Origin: Mxb001 sp046046455 | Lineage (GTDB): Bacteria > Actinomycetota > Actinomycetes > S36-B12 | Assembly: GCA_046046455.1 (NCBI GenBank) | Contig: JBJOJS010000126.1 | Coordinates: forward strand, 1-25,435 | Direction of reading: 5' to 3' | Length of the DNA stretch: 25,435 bases | Shown: positions 1 to 5,665 of the stretch, in pieces | Position numbering within the stretch: position 1 is the first letter of the stretch | Layout of the letters: each line of letters opens with the position of its first letter | Program-made: the position numbers and the translations under genes | The notes under the pieces: model-generated | Seen by the model: only the letters and a program-made list of their open reading frames with translations | The model's database searches: none | Told to the model about the DNA's origin: nothing

Positions 1-110
1 GCCTTCTTCGCCGGTGCAGCCTTCGTCGCGGGCGCGGCCTTCTTCGTGGGGGCGGCCTTCTTCGCGGGCGCAGCCTTCTTCGCTGGTGCAGCCTTCTTCG
101 CGGTGGCCAT
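1..110 (-). CDS. Lys/Ala/Pro-rich protein, N-terminal part (C-terminus beyond window)
   Basis: An ATG at 110-108 on the minus strand opens a frame that runs out of the window. The 36 visible residues begin MATAKK and consist of repeats of the type KKAAPA, giving an 18-base periodicity in the DNA. A purine-rich ribosome binding site (AGAGGGGGAGGGAA on the minus strand) lies directly before the ATG, and a good promoter lies at 172-200, so the start is well supported. Tails like this are DNA- or RNA-binding and disordered. In actinobacteria they occur on histone-like proteins and at the N-terminus of TraR/DksA zinc-finger regulators; the latter are often encoded next to ileS, so DksA-like is a possibility. 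The folded domain that would decide is outside the window. Confidence 0.7.
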   Translation of the reverse strand, partial: MATAKKAAPAKKAAPAKKAAPTKKAAPATKAAPAKK

Positions 111-137
111 TTCCCTCCCCCTCTGACAAGGAGCGAC

Positions 138-155
138 CCGCCGAGAGACCGGCGG
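138..155 (-). other. Hairpin in the 5' leader of the Lys-rich gene
   Basis: CCGCCG at 138-143 and CGGCGG at 150-155 form a perfect 6-bp stem with a 6-base loop. The hairpin lies between the predicted transcription start (near 165) and the ribosome binding site (about 112-125) of the minus-strand gene, so it would sit in its leader RNA. Whether it has a function cannot be told from one sequence. Confidence 0.35.
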
Positions 156-171
156 ATCGCGTGAGGCCCCG

Positions 172-200
172 AGGTTAGGCCCCGGCGGCCTCCTGGGCAA
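172..200 (-). promoter_or_regulatory. Sigma-70-type promoter of the Lys-rich gene
   Basis: On the minus strand TTGCCC (200-195) is followed after 17 bases by TAACCT (177-172). This is a good vegetative-type promoter with ideal spacing. It would start transcription near 165, leaving a leader of roughly 55 bases. The same -10 hexamer is found in the candidate ftsZ promoter in this window. Confidence 0.5.
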
Positions 201-262
201 CCACCGACCCGCTGGGGAGCGGTCAATCCCTTATCCTGCCGCAAGCGCGGCCCTCTTCTGGG

Positions 263-290
263 TTGGACTACCGCAAAAGCGGTATACCCT
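263..290 (+). promoter_or_regulatory. Promoter of the regulator-modABC operon, probably leaderless
   Basis: TTGGAC (263-268) is followed after 16 bases by TACCCT (285-290), and the ATG of the regulator gene lies 8 bases further on at 299. There is no Shine-Dalgarno sequence before that ATG. The spacing fits a transcript starting at or within a base or two of the start codon, as is common in actinobacteria. A perfect palindrome fills most of the spacer. Confidence 0.5.
269..284. promoter_or_regulatory. Palindromic operator candidate in the mod promoter
   Basis: TACCGC-AAAA-GCGGTA is a perfect inverted repeat with 6-base arms and a 4-base AT centre. It lies between the -35 and -10 elements, and GGTATACC (281-288), itself a palindrome, overlaps its right arm and the -10. 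A protein bound here would block RNA polymerase. The first gene of the operon encodes a HTH-TOBE protein, so molybdate-responsive autorepression is the natural inference; no binding data are available. Confidence 0.5.
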
Positions 291-298
291 GCCTTCCT

Positions 299-703
299 AT
301 GTCTCAACTGCGGATATCTGAAGCAGCCACCTACCTCGCCGTGAGCGACGACACCGTGAGGCGCTGGATCGAGGCAGGTCGTGTCGCGGCGACCATCGAC
401 GCCTCGGGGCGCCAGGTCGTGGAGGGAGCCGAGGTCGCCCGACTCCTACGCGATGCCTCGCCCACGGTCAACGCCGAGACCGCCCCCATCGTGGGTCGCT
501 CGGCACGCAATCGCTTCGCGGGGATCGTCACGCGCGTGGTCAAGGACACCGTGATGGCCCAGGTGGAGATCCAGGCGGGCCCGCATCGACTCGTGTCCCT
601 GCTGAGCGCCGAGGCGGTCGACGAGCTCGGCCTCGAGCCCGGGTCACTGGCCATCGCGACCGTCAAGGCGACCAACGTCGGCGTCGAGATGCCCGGCGCA
701 TGA
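299..703 (+). CDS. HTH (MerR/excisionase-type) regulator with molybdate-binding TOBE domain
   Basis: Protein of 134 residues. Residues about 4-50 are a helix-turn-helix of the MerR/excisionase type (LRISEAATYLAVSDDTVRRW, then a short wing with GRQVV). Residues about 66-133 match a TOBE/Mop domain (NRFAGIVTRVVKD, then LGLEPGSLAIATVKATNV), a fold that binds molybdate or tungstate oxyanions. It is the first gene of the mod operon and its stop overlaps the modA start (ATGA). The likely role is an oxyanion-sensing regulator of molybdate uptake, replacing ModE. The ATG at 299 is preferred over the in-frame TTG at 263 because homology begins there and the TTG lies in the promoter. The ligand and the sign of regulation are inferred. 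Confidence 0.88.
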   Translation: MSQLRISEAATYLAVSDDTVRRWIEAGRVAATIDASGRQVVEGAEVARLLRDASPTVNAETAPIVGRSARNRFAGIVTRVVKDTVMAQVEIQAGPHRLVSLLSAEAVDELGLEPGSLAIATVKATNVGVEMPGA

Positions 704-1461
704 TCCGTCGCCTCGCCCTCGCTGGCGCTGCAGCAGTGCTTGCCTTCGCCGGCACGGCGTGCACATCAACGCCGTCGGACAACGTCGATGGCGCCGCGAC
801 GACGACGATCACCGTCGCCGCCGCTGCGTCGCTCACCGATGTCTTCGAGACGATAGGCGCGGAGTTCACCGCATCTTCCGGTATCGAAGTCACCTTCTCC
901 TTCGCCGCGAGCAGCGCTATCGGGGAGCAGATCCGCGGTGGCGCGCCCCTGGACGCCTTCGCCTCCGCGGGCACGAGTGCGATGAAGCCGCTCGCTGACG
1001 AGCAACTCGTCACCGACGTCACCGACTTCGCGACCAACACCCTCGCCATCGCCGTGCCCGCGGGCAATCCTGGCGGCGTGAACGGCCTCGCCGATCTCGC
1101 CCGGGTCAGCGTGGTCGTGTGCGAGGAGCAGGTGCCCTGCGGTGTCGCCACCACCGCATTGCTGGAGCGCAACGCGCTGGCCATCTCACCGGTGAGCTTC
1201 GAGCCCGATGTCCGCTCGGTGCTCGGCAAGATCGTCGCGGATGAAGCCGACGCCGGCATCGTCTACGTCACCGACCTCGTCGACCGCGAAGGAGTCGAGG
1301 CGGTGAGCATCCCCGTTGACGCCAATGTGTCGACGACGTACCAGGCGGCGATCGTCACCGAGTCACCCCACGCGGAGGCGGCGCGTGCCTTCGTCGCCTT
1401 CCTCGACGGACCCGAGGCACAGGCCGCGCTCGCCGCCGCCGGATTCGCACCCGCGCCATGA
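700..1461 (+). CDS. modA: Molybdate ABC transporter substrate-binding lipoprotein ModA
   Basis: Protein of 253 residues. It starts with a signal peptide (MIRR, hydrophobic stretch 5-17) ending at Cys21 in the context FAGTAC, a somewhat unusual lipobox, so it is probably a membrane-anchored lipoprotein outside the cell. ModA landmarks are AAAASLTDVFETIG near residue 45 and FSFAASSAIGEQIRGGAPLDAF followed by ASAG, which correspond to the conserved oxyanion-binding segments of the family. It captures molybdate (or tungstate) and hands it to ModBC. The ATG overlaps the stop of the regulator gene, and its own TGA overlaps the modB start, so translation is coupled. Length and order are as expected for the family. 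Confidence 0.93.
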   Translation: MIRRLALAGAAAVLAFAGTACTSTPSDNVDGAATTTITVAAAASLTDVFETIGAEFTASSGIEVTFSFAASSAIGEQIRGGAPLDAFASAGTSAMKPLADEQLVTDVTDFATNTLAIAVPAGNPGGVNGLADLARVSVVVCEEQVPCGVATTALLERNALAISPVSFEPDVRSVLGKIVADEADAGIVYVTDLVDREGVEAVSIPVDANVSTTYQAAIVTESPHAEAARAFVAFLDGPEAQAALAAAGFAPAP

Positions 1462-2267
1462 GTACCACCGCAGTTCACCGCCGACACACGACCCCCGTCC
1501 CCGTGGGCCTCCTCGCCGCAGTAGGCGTCGCCTTCCTCGCCATCCCACTCATCGGCCTGCTGCTCACCACTCCGTGGGCGCGCCTGCCTGAATTGCTCAC
1601 CTCGCCCGTCGCCGCCGAAGCCCTGCGCCTGTCCCTCATCACCTCAATCAGCGCGACGGTGATCGCCGTGCTCATCGGCGTACCTCTCGCCTGGGTCCTG
1701 GCCCGCGCGCACGTGCCGGGGCGCACCTTCATCCGCGCCCTGGTCACGCTGCCGCTGGTCCTGCCGCCCGTCGTCGGCGGTGTGGCCCTGCTGCTGGCCT
1801 TCGGTCGGCGCGGCCTCATCGGGCAGTACCTCTACGAGTGGTTCGGCGTGCAGCTGCCCTTCACTACGGCGGGGGTGATCATGGCTGAGGCCTTCGTCGC
1901 GATGCCCTTCCTCGTCATCACCGTCGAGGGTGCGCTGCGCAGCGCCGACCCGAGATTCGAGGAGGCGGCGGCCACCCTGGGCGCATCGCGGTGGACCATC
2001 CTGCGCCGCGTCACCCTCCCGCTCATCGGTCCTGCGCTCATCGCCGGCGCGATCCTCGCCTGGGCGCGCGCGCTCGGTGAGTTCGGCGCCACCATCACCT
2101 TCGCGGGCAACCTGCCCGGCGTGACGCAGACGCTCCCGCTCGCGGTCTACTCCGCCCTCGACACCGACCGCGACGCTGCGATCGCCCTGAGCCTCGTGCT
2201 CCTCATCGCGTCGCTCGCCGTACTCCTGCTGCTGCGTGACCGCTACGTGCGCGGGAGCAGCTCATGA
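1458..2267 (+). CDS. modB: Molybdate ABC transporter permease ModB
   Basis: Protein of 269 residues with about six hydrophobic segments. The cytoplasmic EAA loop that docks on the ATPase is clear: EEAAATLGASRWTILRRVTL, with the conserved G near residue 175. The stretch GEFGATITFAGNLPGVTQT is characteristic of ModB/CysT permeases. It forms the membrane channel of the molybdate importer with ModC. ATG overlaps the modA stop (ATGA) and the TGA overlaps the modC ATG. Molybdate rather than sulfate is chosen because of the ModA neighbour, the TOBE regulator and a single permease gene (sulfate systems carry two). Confidence 0.93.
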   Translation: MSTTAVHRRHTTPVPVGLLAAVGVAFLAIPLIGLLLTTPWARLPELLTSPVAAEALRLSLITSISATVIAVLIGVPLAWVLARAHVPGRTFIRALVTLPLVLPPVVGGVALLLAFGRRGLIGQYLYEWFGVQLPFTTAGVIMAEAFVAMPFLVITVEGALRSADPRFEEAAATLGASRWTILRRVTLPLIGPALIAGAILAWARALGEFGATITFAGNLPGVTQTLPLAVYSALDTDRDAAIALSLVLLIASLAVLLLLRDRYVRGSSS

Positions 2268-3319
2268 GCCTGCGCTCCCAGATCCACCTCGAGCGACCCA
2301 CCTTCGCCCTCGACATCGCACTCGATGCGCGCGACGGGGAGACCATCGGGCTCCTCGGACCCAACGGCTCCGGCAAGTCCACGACCCTGCGCTGCCTCGC
2401 CGGACTCGAGCAGCCGCAACGCGGTCTCGTCGAGATCGCCGGCACGACTGTGACGGACACCGCGCGCGGCATCGACATCGCCCCGGAGCGACGTTCCGTC
2501 GGGTACGTCTTCCAGGACTATCTGCTCTTCCCCCACATGACGGTGCTCGACAACGTCGCCTTCGGCCCGCGATCGCGCGGACGGGATAAGCGCGAGGCGA
2601 CGGCTCGTGCGCGCGAGTGGCTCGAGCGCCTCGACATCGCCGAGCTTGCCGAGCGTCGACCGGCTCGCCTGTCGGGCGGCCAGGCTCAGCGCGTGGCGCT
2701 CGCGCGTGCTCTCGTGACCGAGCCCGACCTACTCCTCCTGGATGAGCCCCTCGCCGCACTGGACGCGGGCACCCGCTCGACCGTGCGCTCCCTGCTGCGC
2801 AGGCACCTCGCGGACTTCCGCGGCGCGGTCGTGCTCGTCACCCACGACCCCATGGACGCCATGGTGCTCGCCGATCGCGTGGTCGTGCTCGAGCAGGGCC
2901 GCGTCGTGCAGACCGGCACCCCCGGCGACATCGCGCGTCGACCCGCATCCGACTACGTCGCGCAGCTCGTCGGTGTCAACATGCTGCGCGGTCAGGCTGC
3001 CGTCGGCACCGTCGCGCTCGAGGGAGGGGGCGAGATCCGCATCGCGGATCAGGCACTCACGGGCGCCGTCATCGTCGCGCTGCGACCCGAGGCCATCTCG
3101 GTGCACCTGCACCACCCCGAGGGCAGCGCGCGCAATGTGTGGCAGGCATCGGTGACTGCCCTGGAGTCGCGCGGCGACCTCGTGCGCGTCGAGCTCGACG
3201 GACCCCCGACCGTGACCGCGGTCATCACCCCGGGCGCTGTCGCCGATCTCGGACTGCACGAGGGCGCCCGCGTGTGGCTCAGCGCCAAGGCGACCGAGCT
3301 CGACGTCTACCCGGCCTAG
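2264..3319 (+). CDS. modC: Molybdate ABC transporter ATP-binding protein ModC
   Basis: Protein of 351 residues. Walker A is GPNGSGKS (32-39), the ABC signature is LSGGQAQR, Walker B is LLLLDEPLAAL and the switch histidine is in LVTHDP. After the ATPase domain (about 1-230) a C-terminal TOBE domain follows (from about 280, with VWQASVTALESRGDLVRVEL), which in ModC can bind oxyanion for feedback control. It energises molybdate uptake through ModB. It is the last gene of the four-gene operon, and a GGGAG lies 9-13 bases before its ATG inside modB. A structured inverted repeat begins 23 bases after the stop and may end the transcript. Confidence 0.93.
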   Translation: MSLRSQIHLERPTFALDIALDARDGETIGLLGPNGSGKSTTLRCLAGLEQPQRGLVEIAGTTVTDTARGIDIAPERRSVGYVFQDYLLFPHMTVLDNVAFGPRSRGRDKREATARAREWLERLDIAELAERRPARLSGGQAQRVALARALVTEPDLLLLDEPLAALDAGTRSTVRSLLRRHLADFRGAVVLVTHDPMDAMVLADRVVVLEQGRVVQTGTPGDIARRPASDYVAQLVGVNMLRGQAAVGTVALEGGGEIRIADQALTGAVIVALRPEAISVHLHHPEGSARNVWQASVTALESRGDLVRVELDGPPTVTAVITPGAVADLGLHEGARVWLSAKATELDVYPA

Positions 3320-3342
3320 CCCGCTGCGCCTATCCGTCTCGC

Positions 3343-3419
3343 CCGCTTTCACCCCCGAAATGGCGGCCATTCGAAGGCGAAACGCCGTCGGAAGACGACC
3401 ACTACGAGGGTGAAAGCGG
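3343..3419. repeat. Compound inverted repeat between convergent modC and acyl-CoA dehydrogenase
   Basis: CCGCTTTCACCC (3343-3354) and GGGTGAAAGCGG (3408-3419) are perfect 12-base inverted repeats, and two more pairs form after one mismatch. Inside the 53-base loop lie three further small hairpins: AATGG-CGG-CCATT (3359-3371), GGCG-AAA-CGCC (3376-3386) and CGTC-GGAA-GACG (3386-3397). The whole can fold like a cloverleaf on either strand. It ends one base before the stop codon of the dehydrogenase gene. It could be a bidirectional terminator or a copy of a dispersed intergenic repeat or MITE-like element. There is no U-run after it on either strand. Confidence 0.6.
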
Positions 3420-3420
3420 T

Positions 3421-4653
3421 CTAGCTCTCGCGGCGATCGCGCTGCTTCCTGATCTCGTACTTGCCCAGGGCCGCGAGGTGCACCTCGTCGGGGCCGTCGG
3501 CCAGACGCAGCGTGCGGATACCGGCCTGCATCGCCGCGAGCGGGGTGTCCTGCGAGACGCCCATCCCGCCGAAGGCCTGAATCGCACGATCGAGGATCCC
3601 CTGCACCGTGACCGGTGCCGCAACCTTGATCGCCTGGATCTCGGTGTGCGCGCCACGCACGCCGACGGTGTCCATGAGCCACGCCGCCTTGAGCGTGAGC
3701 AGGCGCAATTGCTCCACCTCGATCCGCGAGCGCGCGATCCACTCGCGGATCACGCCCTGGTCCGCGAGTGGCCGGCCGAAGGCGACGCGACCGTCCACGC
3801 GCTCGCACATGAGCTCGATCGCGCGCTCGGCCATGCCGATGCTGCGCATGCAGTGGTGAATACGTCCCGGGCCGAGCCTTCCCTGCGCGATCGCGAAGCC
3901 CGCACCCTCCATGGCGAGGAGGTTCGATGCCGGCACGCGTACGTCGGTGAAGCGCATCTCGGCGTGGCCGCCGTGGTCGTGATCGTCGTACCCGAACACC
4001 TGCATGGCCCGGACGATCTCCACGCCCGGAGTGTCACGCGGGACGAGGATCATCGACTGCTGCTGGTGACGCTCGGCCGAGGGATCGGTCTTGCCCATGA
4101 CGATGAAGATCGCGCAGTCGGGGTTCATCGCCCCCGTGATCCACCACTTGCGCCCGTTGATGACGTAGTCGTCGCCGTCACGCACGATCGAGGTCGAGAT
4201 GTTGGTCGCATCCGAGGACGCGACATCGGGCTCGGTCATCGCGAAGGCCGAGCGGATCTCGGCATCGAGCAGCGGGCGCAGCCACCGCTCCTTCTGCTCA
4301 TCGTTGCCCGCGAGGACGAGCACCTCCATGTTGCCGGTGTCGGGTGCCGCGCAATTGAAGACCGCGGGGGCGAGGCCCGGGCTGCGGCCCATGATCTCCG
4401 CGAGCGGTGCGTACTGGAGATTGGTGAGTCCAGCCCCGTAGGGCTCCGTGGGCATGAAGAGATTCCACAGTCCCTCAGCGCGCGCCTTGGCCTGCAGCTC
4501 GAGCAGGATCGGATCGCGGCTCCACGCCCAGTAGTCGTCCTGCCGGCCCACGGTGGCGTAGAACTCCGCCTCGCAGGGATAGACGTGGGCGTCCATGAAG
4601 GCGAGCAGGCGCTCGCGGTAGTCCTGCGTGGTCGCGTCGAATCCGAAGTCCAT
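3421..4653 (-). CDS. Acyl-CoA dehydrogenase (ACAD10/11-like FadE)
   Basis: Protein of 410 residues, full length for the family. Landmarks in order: FAMTEPDVASSDATNI (flavin/substrate region), INGRKWWITGAMNP, AEMRFTDVRVPASNLL, GRLGPGRIHHCMRSIGMAERA, FGGMGVSQDTPLA and the C-terminal RLADGPDEVH. The last two segments and overall spacing resemble ACAD10/11-type enzymes, which oxidise long or branched acyl-CoA to enoyl-CoA using FAD. ATG at 4653 is chosen over a much longer upstream frame because GGGAGG lies 7 bases before it and homology starts there. It is the third gene of a minus-strand unit after yggU and the HAD gene (26-base gap). Substrate chain length cannot be read from the sequence. Confidence 0.9.
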   Translation of the reverse strand: MDFGFDATTQDYRERLLAFMDAHVYPCEAEFYATVGRQDDYWAWSRDPILLELQAKARAEGLWNLFMPTEPYGAGLTNLQYAPLAEIMGRSPGLAPAVFNCAAPDTGNMEVLVLAGNDEQKERWLRPLLDAEIRSAFAMTEPDVASSDATNISTSIVRDGDDYVINGRKWWITGAMNPDCAIFIVMGKTDPSAERHQQQSMILVPRDTPGVEIVRAMQVFGYDDHDHGGHAEMRFTDVRVPASNLLAMEGAGFAIAQGRLGPGRIHHCMRSIGMAERAIELMCERVDGRVAFGRPLADQGVIREWIARSRIEVEQLRLLTLKAAWLMDTVGVRGAHTEIQAIKVAAPVTVQGILDRAIQAFGGMGVSQDTPLAAMQAGIRTLRLADGPDEVHLAALGKYEIRKQRDRRES

Positions 4654-4679
4654 GGCGCTGCCTCCCGGCCCTGAGTCTG

Positions 4680-5327
4680 TCAGTCCACGAGGCGCAGCAC
4701 AGCGCCAAGGCCATGAATGCGCCCGCGGGTGCGCGGCAGGATGAGGGTGCGGATGCCGAGCGCAGCGGCGCCCGCGTCGTCCTTCCACGAGTCGCCCACC
4801 ATGAGGGCCTGCTCCGCGGGCACGCCGAGCGCCTCCAGCGCCGCGGCGAAGATCTCCGGCTGCGGCTTCACCGCGCCGACCTCGCACGACAGGATCACCG
4901 CGTCCGTCACCAGGCCCTGGCGCCGCATCACGGGTCGGATATCGACGCCGACGTTGGACAGCACGGCCGTGCGCACTCCGCGAACGCGCAGGGCTTCGAG
5001 CAGCGGCGCCGAGTCGTCGTAGGCCCACCACATGTCGAGCATGACGTCGTAGAGCGCCTGACGGAGCCCATCGTCCACATGGTCGCGCATCACCTCGTGG
5101 AAGACGACCGCGTGCGCCTCCGCCGAATGGTCGCGTCCGCTGTGGGGGTCGATCTCGCGGGCGTGCATCCAGATGTCGTCGAGCCGCACCGTGATCGCGG
5201 CGCACTCCGCCTCGCCGAGCTGCACCCCCGACCGCGCCGTCCCCGCCGCGAGCCACTCCTCGGCATCGCCCTGGTCGACGAGGGTCGCGTGGAAGTCCAG
5301 CAGCACCGCGCGTATCGGCTCGCTCAC
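4680..5327 (-). CDS. HAD-superfamily hydrolase
   Basis: Protein of 215 residues with a GTG start that overlaps the yggU stop (GTGA). HAD motif I is LLDFHATLVD (nucleophile Asp11), motif II is AVLSNVG (Ser), motif III is the Lys of VGAVKPQPEIF and motif IV is MVGDSWKDDAGAA. Residues about 18-90 between motifs I and II form a helical cap. The usual second aspartate of motif I (DxD, general acid/base) is His13 here. The family includes phosphatases and dehalogenases acting on small molecules; the substrate is unknown. Being translationally coupled to yggU and upstream of the acyl-CoA dehydrogenase does not point to a specific pathway. Confidence 0.85.
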   Translation of the reverse strand: MSEPIRAVLLDFHATLVDQGDAEEWLAAGTARSGVQLGEAECAAITVRLDDIWMHAREIDPHSGRDHSAEAHAVVFHEVMRDHVDDGLRQALYDVMLDMWWAYDDSAPLLEALRVRGVRTAVLSNVGVDIRPVMRRQGLVTDAVILSCEVGAVKPQPEIFAAALEALGVPAEQALMVGDSWKDDAGAAALGIRTLILPRTRGRIHGLGAVLRLVD

Positions 5328-5608
5328 GACGCCCCCAGCAGTGTCGCCCAGCGCTCGTCGACGTCGGTGTCGACGCGGACGACCTTGGTGCGAGCGGTGT
5401 GGCCGCTCACGATCTCGATGTCCGAGCGGGGCACGTCCAGGGCCTCGGCGAGGGCGCTCACGACCGCATCGTTGGCCCGGCCGTCCACGGCCGGCGCGCT
5501 CACGGCGACCACGAGCGCGGGCGGATCGCCGTACCCTCCCCCGACGCGCGTGCGCGACGAGCCGGGCTTGACCCGCACGGAGTACGTCGGCCCGGAGTAC
5601 GTCGGCAC
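5324..5608 (-). CDS. DUF167/YggU family protein
   Basis: Protein of 94 residues. The conserved family core is visible: VRVKPGSSRTRVGG, then VVAVSAPAVDGRANDAVVSALAEALDVPRSDIEIVSGHTARTKVVRV, with the VDGRAN segment being the family signature. The function of DUF167 proteins is not established. The GTG start at 5608 is supported by a -10 element TAGGCT 6 bases upstream (leaderless arrangement); no Shine-Dalgarno sequence is present. Its first residues contain PTYSG followed by a second PTYS, produced by a 15-base tandem duplication. It is divergent from ileS with 57 bases between starts, and its stop overlaps the HAD gene start. Genes of this family are often found near divIVA and ileS in actinobacteria. 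Confidence 0.85.
   Translation of the reverse strand: MPTYSGPTYSVRVKPGSSRTRVGGGYGDPPALVVAVSAPAVDGRANDAVVSALAEALDVPRSDIEIVSGHTARTKVVRVDTDVDERWATLLGAS
5578..5607. repeat. 15-bp tandem duplication at the 5' end of yggU
   Basis: CGGAGTACGTCGGCC (5578-5592) is followed at once by CGGAGTACGTCGGCA (5593-5607), 14 of 15 bases identical. The unit is five codons, so the yggU reading frame is kept and the protein gains a repeated PTYSG. Confidence 0.8.
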
Positions 5609-5614
5609 GGGGCG

Positions 5615-5620
5615 AGCCTA
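5615..5620 (-). promoter_or_regulatory. -10 element for yggU (leaderless)
   Basis: On the minus strand TAGGCT is followed by six bases and then the GTG start of yggU. This is the TAnnnT-6-start spacing of leaderless actinobacterial transcripts. I see no clear -35 hexamer. Confidence 0.4.
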
Positions 5621-5629
5621 GGCCCCGGC

Positions 5630-5635
5630 TACGCT
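5630..5635 (+). promoter_or_regulatory. Possible -10 element for ileS
   Basis: TACGCT lies 30 bases before the ileS ATG in the short divergent gap with yggU. The gap would leave a leader of about 23 bases containing GGAGG (5655-5659). No convincing -35 hexamer is visible and no long T-box leader fits in the gap, although a T-box could not extend into yggU without overlapping it. Confidence 0.3.
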
Positions 5636-5665
5636 TGCCCCTCGTCCCCGATCCGGAGGTCTGTG

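Noticed and set aside
1..110. 18-base periodic repeats taken as a CRISPR or minisatellite
   Set aside because: The period is explained by KKAAPA codons in an open frame with a good start; no spacers of constant length exist.
3139..4674. 511-codon plus-strand frame over the modC end and the dehydrogenase gene
   Set aside because: Codon-position GC bias belongs to the minus-strand dehydrogenase; the plus-strand translation is Arg/His-rich without motifs.
5609..5665. T-box riboswitch upstream of ileS
   Set aside because: The gap is only 57 bases and lacks the conserved T-box antiterminator sequence; the leader has only GGAGG.
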